From: JBFEYJ01 sp041563315
GTDB taxonomy: Bacteria; Pseudomonadota; Gammaproteobacteria; Thiohalomonadales; Thiohalomonadaceae
Assembly: GCA_041563315.1 (NCBI GenBank)
Contig: JBFFNE010000019.1
Span: 1 to 42,605 of the forward strand
DNA length: 42,605 nt
Reading direction: 5' to 3'
Position numbers and translations under genes: made by a program. Shown here one piece after another: positions 7,833 through 15,328 of this stretch. The notes beneath the pieces were generated by a model that was not told where the DNA came from, ran no database searches, and saw nothing but the letters and a program-made list of their open reading frames with translations. Each line of letters begins with the position of its first letter. The stretch's first letter is position 1.

Positions 7833-9287
7833 ATGCACAACAAAACCATCGCCGAACTGGCAACCGGCCTTCGGGCCGGTGACTTCACCAGTGAGGAGCT
7901 GACCCGTGCCTTTCTGGAGCGCATCAAGGCGCATGACGGGCAGCTCAACAGCTTCATTACCGTGACCGAGGAACTTGCTCTCGCGCAGGCGCGCGAGGCC
8001 GACCGTCGCCTCGCGGCTGGCGAGGCGGGTCCCCTGACTGGCGTGCCCCTCGCCCATAAAGATATTTTCTGCACCGACGGAGTGCGCACCTCCTGCGCCT
8101 CGAAAATGCTCGACCCGTTTATCGCGCCGTATGACGCCGCCGTGGTGCAGCGCTTCAAAGAAGCGGGTGTGGTCATGCTGGGTAAGACCAACATGGATGA
8201 ATTTGCCATGGGCTCCTCCAATGAGACCAGCTTTTACGGTCCGGTAAGGAATCCCTGGGATGTAGAGGCCGTGCCCGGCGGCTCCTCCGGCGGTTCAGCG
8301 GTGACGGTGGCAGCGCGCCTTGCGCCCGGGGCCACGGGTACCGACACCGGTGGCTCGATCCGCCAGCCGGCGGCGCTATGTGGCATCACCGGCCTCAAGC
8401 CGACCTACGGGCGCGTCTCACGCTATGGCATGATCGCCTTCGCTTCCTCGCTGGATCAGGCGGGCCCGATGGCGCGTAGCGCCGAGGACTGTGCCCTGAT
8501 GTTGGGCGTCATGGCCGGATTTGACGAGCGTGATTCGACCTGTGTCGAGCGCGAGGTGCCCGATTACACCGCTGGCCTCGGCAATGACATCAGCCGACTG
8601 CGCATCGGTTTACCGAAAGAGTATTTCGGTGAAGGGCTGGAGCCCGAGGTGGCCAAGGCGGTCGAAATAGCGGTGGAGGAATACAAAAAGCTTGGCGCTG
8701 AGGTGGTGGAGATCTCCCTGCCCAACACCAACCTTGCCGTACCCACCTACTATGTGGTCGCCCCGGCGGAGTGCTCCTCTAACCTCTCGCGCATGGACGG
8801 GGTACGTTTCGGTCATCGCTGTGCCGACCCGAAGAACCTTGAGGACCTTTACAAGCGCTCTCGCGGTGAGGGCTTCGGCCCTGAAGTGAAGCGCCGCATC
8901 ATGGTCGGCACCTATGCACTCTCCTCCGGCTACTACGACGCCTATTACCTCAAGGCCCAGCAGCTGCGCCAGCTCATCTCCGATGACTTCAAGAAGGCCT
9001 TCGAGCAGGTCGATGTGATCATGGGACCGACCGCGCCAACCCCGGCCTTCAACCTGGGTGAGAAGAGTGACGACCCGGTGGCCATGTATCTGGCTGACAT
9101 CTACACCATCGCCGTGAACCTGGCCGGTCTGCCCGGCATGTCAGTGCCCTGCGGCTTCGTCGGCAAGCGCCCCGTTGGCCTGCAGATCATAGGCAACTAC
9201 TTTGACGAAGCACGGCTGTTGAACGTCGCACACCGGTATCAAATGGCTACCGATTGGCACCAGCGTGCTCCGGCGGATTTTGCATAA
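7833..9287 (+). CDS. gatA: Asp-tRNA(Asn)/Glu-tRNA(Gln) amidotransferase subunit A
   Basis: Amidase-signature subunit that hydrolyses glutamine to feed ammonia to GatB. The 484-aa protein shows the full Ser-cisSer-Lys triad in the amidase signature: Lys76 in the HKD motif, cis-Ser151 in PGGSSGGSA, and nucleophile Ser175 in DTGGSIRQPA; spacings of 75 and 24 residues match characterised GatA. It ends with the usual GLPGMSVPCG and PVGLQIIG segments. It lies between gatC and gatB, each junction being a repeat-rich spacer rather than the tight overlap common in such operons. Confidence 0.98.
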   Translation: MHNKTIAELATGLRAGDFTSEELTRAFLERIKAHDGQLNSFITVTEELALAQAREADRRLAAGEAGPLTGVPLAHKDIFCTDGVRTSCASKMLDPFIAPYDAAVVQRFKEAGVVMLGKTNMDEFAMGSSNETSFYGPVRNPWDVEAVPGGSSGGSAVTVAARLAPGATGTDTGGSIRQPAALCGITGLKPTYGRVSRYGMIAFASSLDQAGPMARSAEDCALMLGVMAGFDERDSTCVEREVPDYTAGLGNDISRLRIGLPKEYFGEGLEPEVAKAVEIAVEEYKKLGAEVVEISLPNTNLAVPTYYVVAPAECSSNLSRMDGVRFGHRCADPKNLEDLYKRSRGEGFGPEVKRRIMVGTYALSSGYYDAYYLKAQQLRQLISDDFKKAFEQVDVIMGPTAPTPAFNLGEKSDDPVAMYLADIYTIAVNLAGLPGMSVPCGFVGKRPVGLQIIGNYFDEARLLNVAHRYQMATDWHQRAPADFA

Positions 9288-9293
9288 CTGGCC

Positions 9294-9380
9294 AGTGGCG
9301 AGTGACCAGTGGCAAGTCGCAAGAGTTTCGCTTGCCCTTTCACCAGCTTGTCACTGCAACTTGAAACTTGAAACTTGAGA
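9294..9380. repeat. CAAGT/ACTTG-type repeats, gatA-gatB spacer
   Basis: Contains GTGACCAGTGGCAAGTCGCAAG, followed by AGCTTGTCACTGCAACTTGAAACTTGAAACTTGAGA, in which the 8-mer AACTTGAA is tandemly repeated. It is the same repeat family as in the gatC-gatA spacer but diverged. Confidence 0.6.
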
Positions 9381-9388
9381 CTGATTTT

Positions 9389-10849
9389 ATGGAATGGGAA
9401 GTTGTAATAGGGTGTGAGATCCACACCCAGCTTGCGACCAAATCAAAGATCTTTTCCGGTGCCTCCACCGCCTACGGCGCAGCGCCCAACACCCAGGCCT
9501 GTGCGGTGGACCTGGGGCTGCCCGGTGTGCTGCCAGTGCTGAACAAGGAAGCGGTGCGCATGGCGGTGAAGTTCGGCCTGGCGGTCGATGCGGAGATCGG
9601 CAAACGCTCGGTGTTTGCGCGCAAGAATTATTTTTATCCTGACCTGCCCAAGGGCTACCAGATCTCCCAGTTCGAGCTGCCCATTGTCGGCAAGGGCAAA
9701 CTCGATATCGAACTGGAGGATGGCGCTGGAAACACGATTGGCAAGACCATCGGTATTACCCGCGCCCACCTTGAAGAGGATGCAGGCAAATCCCTTCACG
9801 AGGATTTCCACGGCATGACCGGCATCGACCTCAACCGCGCCGGAACGCCGCTGCTGGAGATCGTCTCTGACCCTGACATGCGGTCCGGCGCCGAGGCCTC
9901 GGCCTACATGCGCAAGATTCACTCCATCGTCACTTACCTGGGGATCTGCGATGGAAACCTGCAGGAGGGCTCGTTCCGCTGCGACGTCAACGTTTCGGTA
10001 CGTCCCAAGGGGCAGCAGGAGTTCGGCACTCGCGCCGAGATCAAGAACCTCAACTCCTTTCGCTTTGTCGAGAAGGCGGTAGAGTACGAGGTGGAGCGGC
10101 AGATCGCGATCATCGAGTCAGGCGGCAAGGTGGTGCAGGAGACCCGCCTGTTCGACCCGGACAAGGGGGAGACTCGCTCGATGCGCTCCAAGGAGGAGGC
10201 CAATGATTATCGCTACTTCCCCGACCCGGATTTGCTGCCGGTGGAGGTGGATGATGACTACATTGAAGCGGTGCGTGCCACGCTGCCCGAGTTGCCCGAT
10301 GCCAAGCGTCAGCGCTTTGTCACGGAGCTGGGGCTGAGCGCCAAGGACGCCGCCGGTTTGACCGCCTCCAAGGCGATGGCCGATTATTTCGAGCAGCTGC
10401 TCGCCGCCTCCGGCGGCGAGGCCAAGCTCTGCGCCAACTGGGTGATGGGCGATCTCTCCGCCGCGCTCAACCGCGACGGCAAGGGAATTGAAGAGTCACC
10501 GGTAGACGCTGCACTGCTCGCCGGCATACTCAGGCGCATCGTTGACAATACCATCTCCGGTAAGATCGCCAAGGAGGTCTTTGAGGCGATGTGGAACGGG
10601 GAAGGCGATGCTGACACCATCATCGACAAAAAAGGGCTCAAGCAGATCACCGACAGCGGTGCGCTGGAAGGGATCATCGATGAGATCCTCGCCAACAACG
10701 CCCCCCAGGTGGAGGGCTATCGTGCCGCGGAACCGGACAAGCGTGGCAAGATGATCGGCTTCTTCGTCGGCCAGGTGATGAAAGCCACCGGCGGCAAGGC
10801 CAACCCCGGCCAGGTCAACCAGCTGCTCAAGTCCAAATTGGAAAGTTAA
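9389..10849 (+). CDS. gatB: Asp-tRNA(Asn)/Glu-tRNA(Gln) amidotransferase subunit B
   Basis: Subunit that phosphorylates and amidates the mischarged Asp/Glu on tRNA. I start at ATG 9389 (MEWEVVIGCEIHTQL), which matches the family N-terminus; an in-frame ATG 21 nt upstream lies inside the AACTTGAA repeats and would add seven non-conserved residues. The 486-aa protein has the catalytic kinase-like cradle (LPKGYQISQFELPI, GITRAHLEEDAGKS, NLNRAGTPLLEIVS-type segment) and a C-terminal YqeY-like tRNA-binding tail from about residue 330 onward, ending GKANPGQVNQLLKSKL. Full length, no defects seen. Confidence 0.98.
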   Translation: MEWEVVIGCEIHTQLATKSKIFSGASTAYGAAPNTQACAVDLGLPGVLPVLNKEAVRMAVKFGLAVDAEIGKRSVFARKNYFYPDLPKGYQISQFELPIVGKGKLDIELEDGAGNTIGKTIGITRAHLEEDAGKSLHEDFHGMTGIDLNRAGTPLLEIVSDPDMRSGAEASAYMRKIHSIVTYLGICDGNLQEGSFRCDVNVSVRPKGQQEFGTRAEIKNLNSFRFVEKAVEYEVERQIAIIESGGKVVQETRLFDPDKGETRSMRSKEEANDYRYFPDPDLLPVEVDDDYIEAVRATLPELPDAKRQRFVTELGLSAKDAAGLTASKAMADYFEQLLAASGGEAKLCANWVMGDLSAALNRDGKGIEESPVDAALLAGILRRIVDNTISGKIAKEVFEAMWNGEGDADTIIDKKGLKQITDSGALEGIIDEILANNAPQVEGYRAAEPDKRGKMIGFFVGQVMKATGGKANPGQVNQLLKSKLES

Positions 10850-10857
10850 AGGCTTTC

Positions 10858-11072
10858 AACGCAAAGACGCAAAGGGCGCAAAAGGGAGTTAATGCTTCAG
10901 GTACCTCTTAAATGGTCATTCCGGCGCAGGCCGGAATCCATGTGGCGAGGTCTCGGAATTCCCGCTTGCACGGGGTGACTTGTGCTACGAAACAGCATCG
11001 GCCTTGTTGAACCCCGCCGGGATGATGGAGTCCTGGTCTATTAATTCTTTGCGGCCTTTGCGTCTTTGCGTT
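10858..11072. mobile_element. 215-bp MITE-like element with 26-bp terminal inverted repeats
   Basis: The left end (10858-10883, starting AACGCAAAGACGCAAAGG) and right end (11047-11072, its inverse ending CCTTTGCGTCTTTGCGTT) match at 24 of 26 positions by eye. Inside is a second, GC-rich palindrome ATTCCGG-cgcagg-CCGGAAT (10918-10937) of the kind scattered in many bacterial spacers. No coding frame of note lies within. It fills the gatB-hslO spacer almost completely. No target-site duplication could be assigned, so transposition is an inference from structure. A solo end-like copy lies at 12037-12052. Confidence 0.55.
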
Positions 11073-11089
11073 AAGAGATTTTTTAGATT

Positions 11090-11983
11090 ATGTCAGATAC
11101 CCTGCAACGATTTTTGTTTGAAGAGGCTTCGGTGCGCGGCGAGCTGGTTCAGCTCGATGCGGCTTGGCAGGCCGTGCTGGAGCGCCATGACTACCCGGAT
11201 GCGGTGCGTGAGCCGCTGGGCCAGATGATCGTGGCCAGTGTGCTGCTGGCGGCAACGATGAAGTTCAACGGCTCGATGACGCTGCAGGTACGCGGCAATG
11301 GGCCCATCAGCATGCTGGTGGTCGATTGCTGCCCGCGCCACGGCGACGATGAGCAGGGGCCGCTCTATCATGTGCGCGGCATGGCACACTGGGAGGGGAA
11401 TGTGCCGGACGGTGATCTCGCCAGCCGATTTGGCGACGGGAATTTGGCGATTACCATCGATCCCGGCCCGGGCAACAAGCGCTATCAGGGCATTGTTGCC
11501 CTTACCGGCAGCTCGGTGGCCGATGCCATCGATGATTATCTCGAGCGGTCGGAACAACTGGCGACACGGATGTGGTTGACGGCTGATGGTGCGCGCGCAG
11601 CCGGTATGCTGCTGCAGAAGTTGCCGGCAGAGACGGCGGGTGAGGAGGATTGGAACCGGCTCATCACGCTTGCCGCAACGATTACCGACAGTGAGCTCCT
11701 TGAGCTGCGGCAACAGGAACTCATCCACCGCCTGTTCCATGAGGAGGATGTGCGTGTTTTCGAACACCAGCCGGTGGCCTTTCATTGCAATTGCTCGCGT
11801 GAGCGGGTGGCCGATGCACTGCGCAGCATGGGGCATGATGAAGTGATGGATATTGTACGTAGCGAGGGCAACGTGGAGGCAGGCTGTCAGTTTTGTAACC
11901 GTCACTACCTGTTTGATGCCGTGGATGCCGAACAGCTCTTTGCCGATGTGCCAGCGCCAGAGGGCGACCACACCCGGCATTGA
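11090..11983 (+). CDS. hslO: Hsp33 redox-regulated holdase chaperone
   Basis: Cytoplasmic chaperone switched on by oxidation. The 297-aa product has the N-terminal substrate-binding domain and a C-terminal zinc switch with CxC (Cys233, Cys235 in HCNCS) and CxxC (Cys266, Cys269 in GCQFC); these four cysteines bind zinc when reduced and form disulfides when oxidised. Length matches E. coli Hsp33. Convergent with the trkA-like gene. A MITE-like element lies directly upstream, so its promoter may be within or created by that repeat. Confidence 0.96.
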   Translation: MSDTLQRFLFEEASVRGELVQLDAAWQAVLERHDYPDAVREPLGQMIVASVLLAATMKFNGSMTLQVRGNGPISMLVVDCCPRHGDDEQGPLYHVRGMAHWEGNVPDGDLASRFGDGNLAITIDPGPGNKRYQGIVALTGSSVADAIDDYLERSEQLATRMWLTADGARAAGMLLQKLPAETAGEEDWNRLITLAATITDSELLELRQQELIHRLFHEEDVRVFEHQPVAFHCNCSRERVADALRSMGHDEVMDIVRSEGNVEAGCQFCNRHYLFDAVDAEQLFADVPAPEGDHTRH

Positions 11984-11992
11984 TTCGTTGCA

Positions 11993-12052
11993 AGTTACAA
12001 GTTTCAAGAACACCATTCGTGCTACGTGCCTCCGCCCTCTGCGTCTTTGCGG
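11993..12052. repeat. Composite of two dispersed repeat types after hslO
   Basis: GCAAGTTACAAGTTTCAAG (11993 onward) is nearly identical to the copy after the MscS-family gene. It is followed by CTCTGCGTCTTTGCGG (12037-12052), which resembles the right inverted terminal repeat of the element at 10858-11072. The 151-nt spacer between hslO and the trkA-like stop holds nothing else I can identify. Confidence 0.5.
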
Positions 12053-12134
12053 TGAATATTTAATCGTGAGCGCAGCGCACATCATCCCTCACCATTTTCC
12101 CCTCAGCCCTGCCTGTTCAGGTCAGTGCGGTGTT

Positions 12135-12770
12135 TTAGCGATCTTTTAGTTGCGGCAGATTTTTACGGTGGGTGATGATGACCACTTCATCGTTATCGCG
12201 GATCTTTTCTTCATTTTCAGGGATGATGAGTCTCATTTCCCGGTAGATGCAGATCACTCGGCTTTGAACCGGTAGTTGGAGCTGGCGCAGTTCGCCGACA
12301 TCGCTTTCGCGGGCAACGAAGGAGAAGACCCGCGCTTCGTCACGGATCATGGTGGAAAGTTCCAGCGGGTCACGCCCCTCGAACAGATCGGCCAGGTAGC
12401 GGCCTATGGTGCGGGCGGGGATGATCGTGTTCTCCAGGCCCAGTTCAATGCAGATATGCTCGAACTCTGGATCCTCGATACGCGTAACGCTACGCTTGAA
12501 GCCGAGTGAGCGGCCCACCAGGCTGGCAAGAATATTGGTCTGATCATTGCCCGTGAGACAGCACAGCAGGTCAGTGTGCTCCGGATCGGCCTCGCGCAGG
12601 ATCGCCGGCTTGCTGCCATCGCCACAGAGAAAGCCGCAGTCGAGTTCGGTGGCCAAAGCATCCAGCCGTGCCTTATCGGTGTCGATGATGATGACTTCGT
12701 GGCCGTGCTTTAGCAGCAGCCGCGTAGTCATCAGCGTTAATGAACCCGCCCCGATTAGTACTGCTCTCAT
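12135..12770 (-). CDS. trkA: TrkA-type K+ channel regulatory (RCK) protein, single-copy form
   Basis: Cytosolic NAD(H)-binding gate for the TrkH potassium pore. The 211-aa protein has one RCK_N (about 1-120) and one RCK_C (about 125-211) domain, half of E. coli TrkA (458 aa, two of each), like KtrA/CeoB-type subunits, so it should multimerise. The Rossmann motif reads GAGSLT (7-12): the third Gly of GxGxxG is replaced by Thr, while the acidic residues after beta-2 (IIIDTD) are kept. Start and trkH stop overlap (TGATG), so the pair is translationally coupled. The function follows from the trkH neighbour. Confidence 0.88.
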   Translation of the reverse strand: MRAVLIGAGSLTLMTTRLLLKHGHEVIIIDTDKARLDALATELDCGFLCGDGSKPAILREADPEHTDLLCCLTGNDQTNILASLVGRSLGFKRSVTRIEDPEFEHICIELGLENTIIPARTIGRYLADLFEGRDPLELSTMIRDEARVFSFVARESDVGELRQLQLPVQSRVICIYREMRLIIPENEEKIRDNDEVVIITHRKNLPQLKDR

Positions 12771-14230
12771 CAGCTTTCCGTCCGTCGGCCAAGCCAGCTA
12801 TAGGGATACAGTAGTACCAGTAGTGCAACGATTTCCAGCCGGCCGAGCAACATATCGACACACAGCACCACGCGGAGCAGCGGTTCCAGTTCCGGACCGG
12901 TGATGCCGCTGGAGAGGCCGACCGTACCGGTTGCGGAGACCACCTCGAACAGGGCATCAAGTGGCGCATAGCCGTGAATGACGAAGATCAACCAGGAGAT
13001 AATGTTGACGGTGACAAACAGCAGGATCAGCATCAGCGCCCCCTGGATATCGGTCTCATCCAGGGCTCGCTGACCAAGCTTGGGCGACATCACTGCATGG
13101 TCGGGCATGGCGATGCGCTGCAGCAGAAGCTGCAGCAGGCGCAGAAGGATCAACAGCCGCAACAGCTTGATCCCCCCTGCGGTGGAGCCCAGCCCCCCTC
13201 CGATGAACATGGCGATGATGAGCACAAGCTTGCTGTCATCATCCAGGCTGCGAACAGGGAGCGAGGAGAAGCCGCTGGTGGTCTGTGCGCTGACCCCCTG
13301 GATCGTGCCGTGATACAGCGCCTCATTCCATGGCATTCCATGGCTGAAGAGCAGAAGGGACAGACACAGGGCAGCAAGCAGACAGGTGACCAGCAGCAGC
13401 CGCAACTCGACATCACCCAGGGTGGGGAGCAGCTGATGTTGACGCAACCGATAGTAGAGATGCAGCGGTATGGCACCGAACAGGCCAATGAGCACGACCG
13501 CCACGGCCTGGCCACCGTGGGCCATCGCGCCCAGACTTGCATCATTGGGAGAGAAGCCGCCGGTGGAAATGGCCGCCAGCGCATGGGTCACGGCGGCAAA
13601 GGGTGTCAGCCCCAGAACGAGCAGAAGGAACACTGCCAGCACCGTTAGTATCAGATAGACGCCTAGGACACGCCGTGCATAGGTGCGAGCGGTCGTCGCC
13701 AGACCCTCACTGCTGCCGCCAGGCTCGGTCAGCCGACGGCTGGCAATATGATGGCCAAGCAGCAGGGCGACAGAAAGGGCGACGATACCCAAACCGCCAT
13801 ACCACTGCATCCAGGCGCGGGCAAACATGAAGCTGCGGGGCAGGCTCTCGATGCTGGAGAGCGTCGTTAGGCCGGTGGTCGTAACCGCTGAAATCGCCTC
13901 GAAAACAGCTTCCCCCCAGCTTAAGCCACTCGCCATCATGGGATAGCTCATGAGCATGGGTGAGAGAAGAAACGCCAGAGCGACGATCACCATGGCTTCG
14001 TTCTGCTGCAACTGACCGGGAGTCGGCAGCTTTTTTGACAGCAGGGAAAGGAGCAGTAACAGCGCTATCACTAGTGCATAGCGGAGGGCGATGGCAAAGT
14101 CGCTAAAGCTCAGTGCAGCGAGAAAAGGAACGCAAGTGAGCAGAGCAAGGATAAAGCCGAGCTGGCCGAGGTACTTGCCAATCACGGACGGGCGCACGGC
14201 ATACCGGAGAGTCATGCGACCGTCAGCCAT
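12770..14230 (-). CDS. trkH: TrkH-family potassium uptake protein
   Basis: Inner-membrane K+ translocating subunit. The 486-aa protein carries the four selectivity-filter loops of the superfamily: TTTGL (Gly120), STGGF (Gly224), TTSGF (Gly320) and a fourth TGTVGLSSG region (435-442), each between M1 and M2 helices. Length equals E. coli TrkH/TrkG (483-485). Followed by the trkA-like gene with a 1-nt overlap. The 197-nt region to the divergent DUF211 gene should hold its promoter, but I see no clear boxes. Confidence 0.94.
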   Translation of the reverse strand: MADGRMTLRYAVRPSVIGKYLGQLGFILALLTCVPFLAALSFSDFAIALRYALVIALLLLLSLLSKKLPTPGQLQQNEAMVIVALAFLLSPMLMSYPMMASGLSWGEAVFEAISAVTTTGLTTLSSIESLPRSFMFARAWMQWYGGLGIVALSVALLLGHHIASRRLTEPGGSSEGLATTARTYARRVLGVYLILTVLAVFLLLVLGLTPFAAVTHALAAISTGGFSPNDASLGAMAHGGQAVAVVLIGLFGAIPLHLYYRLRQHQLLPTLGDVELRLLLVTCLLAALCLSLLLFSHGMPWNEALYHGTIQGVSAQTTSGFSSLPVRSLDDDSKLVLIIAMFIGGGLGSTAGGIKLLRLLILLRLLQLLLQRIAMPDHAVMSPKLGQRALDETDIQGALMLILLFVTVNIISWLIFVIHGYAPLDALFEVVSATGTVGLSSGITGPELEPLLRVVLCVDMLLGRLEIVALLVLLYPYSWLGRRTES

Positions 14231-14427
14231 GGGGTCTAACCGTGCATGGGCGGAAAGTGGGCATAAGGTATGGTGTCAAACGGGTGATACCTCGAATATA
14301 GCCCAAATGGCCGCCACCGTCAGACAGAGGATGCACAAGGCATGTTGCTCCTGTTGCCCGCCAGCTCACAGAACTCTACTATTCAACCAGAGCCGCTCCA
14401 CGAAATGAATCAACTGCTGGTGATAAC

Positions 14428-14724
14428 ATGGCAATCCTAAAACGTCTGGTTCTTGATGTCCTGAAACCGAGACACCCTAACATTATCGATTTTGCCTCTT
14501 CGATAGCGGAGCAGGGAAAGGATTACCGCGTCGTGGTTAAAGTCGATGAGGTGGATGATAAGACCGAATCAGTGATGCTCTCGGTGGAAGGGGAGAATCT
14601 CGACTTTGTAGCGATCGAGCAGTGTATTCACGAACTGGGCGGTTCCTTGCACAGTATCGACGAAATCGAGGCAATAACTTCCAGCATAACGCAAGAGCCG
14701 AGCGATGGTGAGACACCTGCCTGA
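14428..14724 (+). CDS. DUF211 family protein
   Basis: A 98-aa soluble protein of unknown function that I assign to DUF211 from its N-terminal signature LKRLVLDVLKPRHPNIIDFA, the VDEVDDKTESVMLSVEG strand pair and the C-terminal IEQCIHELGGSLHSIDEIEA, all matching the archaeal MTH889-type ferredoxin-like fold. DUF211 is mostly known from archaea. Its stop overlaps the start of the following VIT1-like gene (TGATG), so the two are translationally coupled and probably work together, perhaps as a metal-binding or regulatory partner of the transporter; that role is inference. The Shine-Dalgarno is weak. Confidence 0.8.
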   Translation: MAILKRLVLDVLKPRHPNIIDFASSIAEQGKDYRVVVKVDEVDDKTESVMLSVEGENLDFVAIEQCIHELGGSLHSIDEIEAITSSITQEPSDGETPA

Positions 14725-15299
14725 TGCTCAAAAAACTACGTTTATGGCTTCACATCTCCCATAGCGGAAAAATTGCCCGACGTTATTTTGTGGTCAATGG
14801 CTTTGACGGTGCGCTGACCTTGATGGGGATGAATGTTGGTTTTTATCTCAGTGGTGAGGATAATCTATCGGTGATTATCAGCGCCTGTCTCGGCGCATCA
14901 GTAGCACTTGGGGTCAGTGGCGTGAGTAGTGCCTATATCAGTGAGTCGGCAGAGCGCGAGCGTGAGTTGCGTACGCTGGAGGGGGCGATGGTGCGCGATC
15001 TCAGTGATAGCGACCACGGTCGTGCTTTACGCTTCGCTTCGTGGTGGATTGCCAGTGTCAACGGTGCGGCACCGTTGCTTTTCGGTATGTTGATTATTAC
15101 TCCGCTGTGGCTTGCCAGCAAGGGGGTTGGGTTGCCCCTCGACCCTGTGGTATCGGCACTAATGACAGCACTATGTATTCTCTTTTTACTTGGGATTGTA
15201 ATCGGGCGCATACAAGGGCGATTTTGGTTGTGGAGTGGATTTCGTACCCTGATTATTGCTCTGCTGACGGCGCTACTTATCTTCCTGATTAATCCTTGA
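14724..15299 (+). CDS. VIT1/CCC1-family (DUF125) membrane transporter
   Basis: A 191-aa integral membrane protein with five predicted helices. RRYFVVNGFDGALTLMGM near residues 20-37 corresponds to the VIT1/CCC1 N-terminal helix (consensus around ...NDGLVT..G), and GVSGVSSAYISESAERERELR (68-88) to the conserved SxGxxxYxSxxxERE region on helix 2. Members move Fe2+/Mn2+ out of the cytoplasm. The protein is short compared with plant VIT1 but like the archaeal TIGR00267-type members. Coupled to DUF211 upstream; the substrate is not established. Confidence 0.75.
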   Translation: MLKKLRLWLHISHSGKIARRYFVVNGFDGALTLMGMNVGFYLSGEDNLSVIISACLGASVALGVSGVSSAYISESAERERELRTLEGAMVRDLSDSDHGRALRFASWWIASVNGAAPLLFGMLIITPLWLASKGVGLPLDPVVSALMTALCILFLLGIVIGRIQGRFWLWSGFRTLIIALLTALLIFLINP

Positions 15300-15328
15300 T
15301 TTTATCGAATTGTTCGGGTTTTCTGTCG

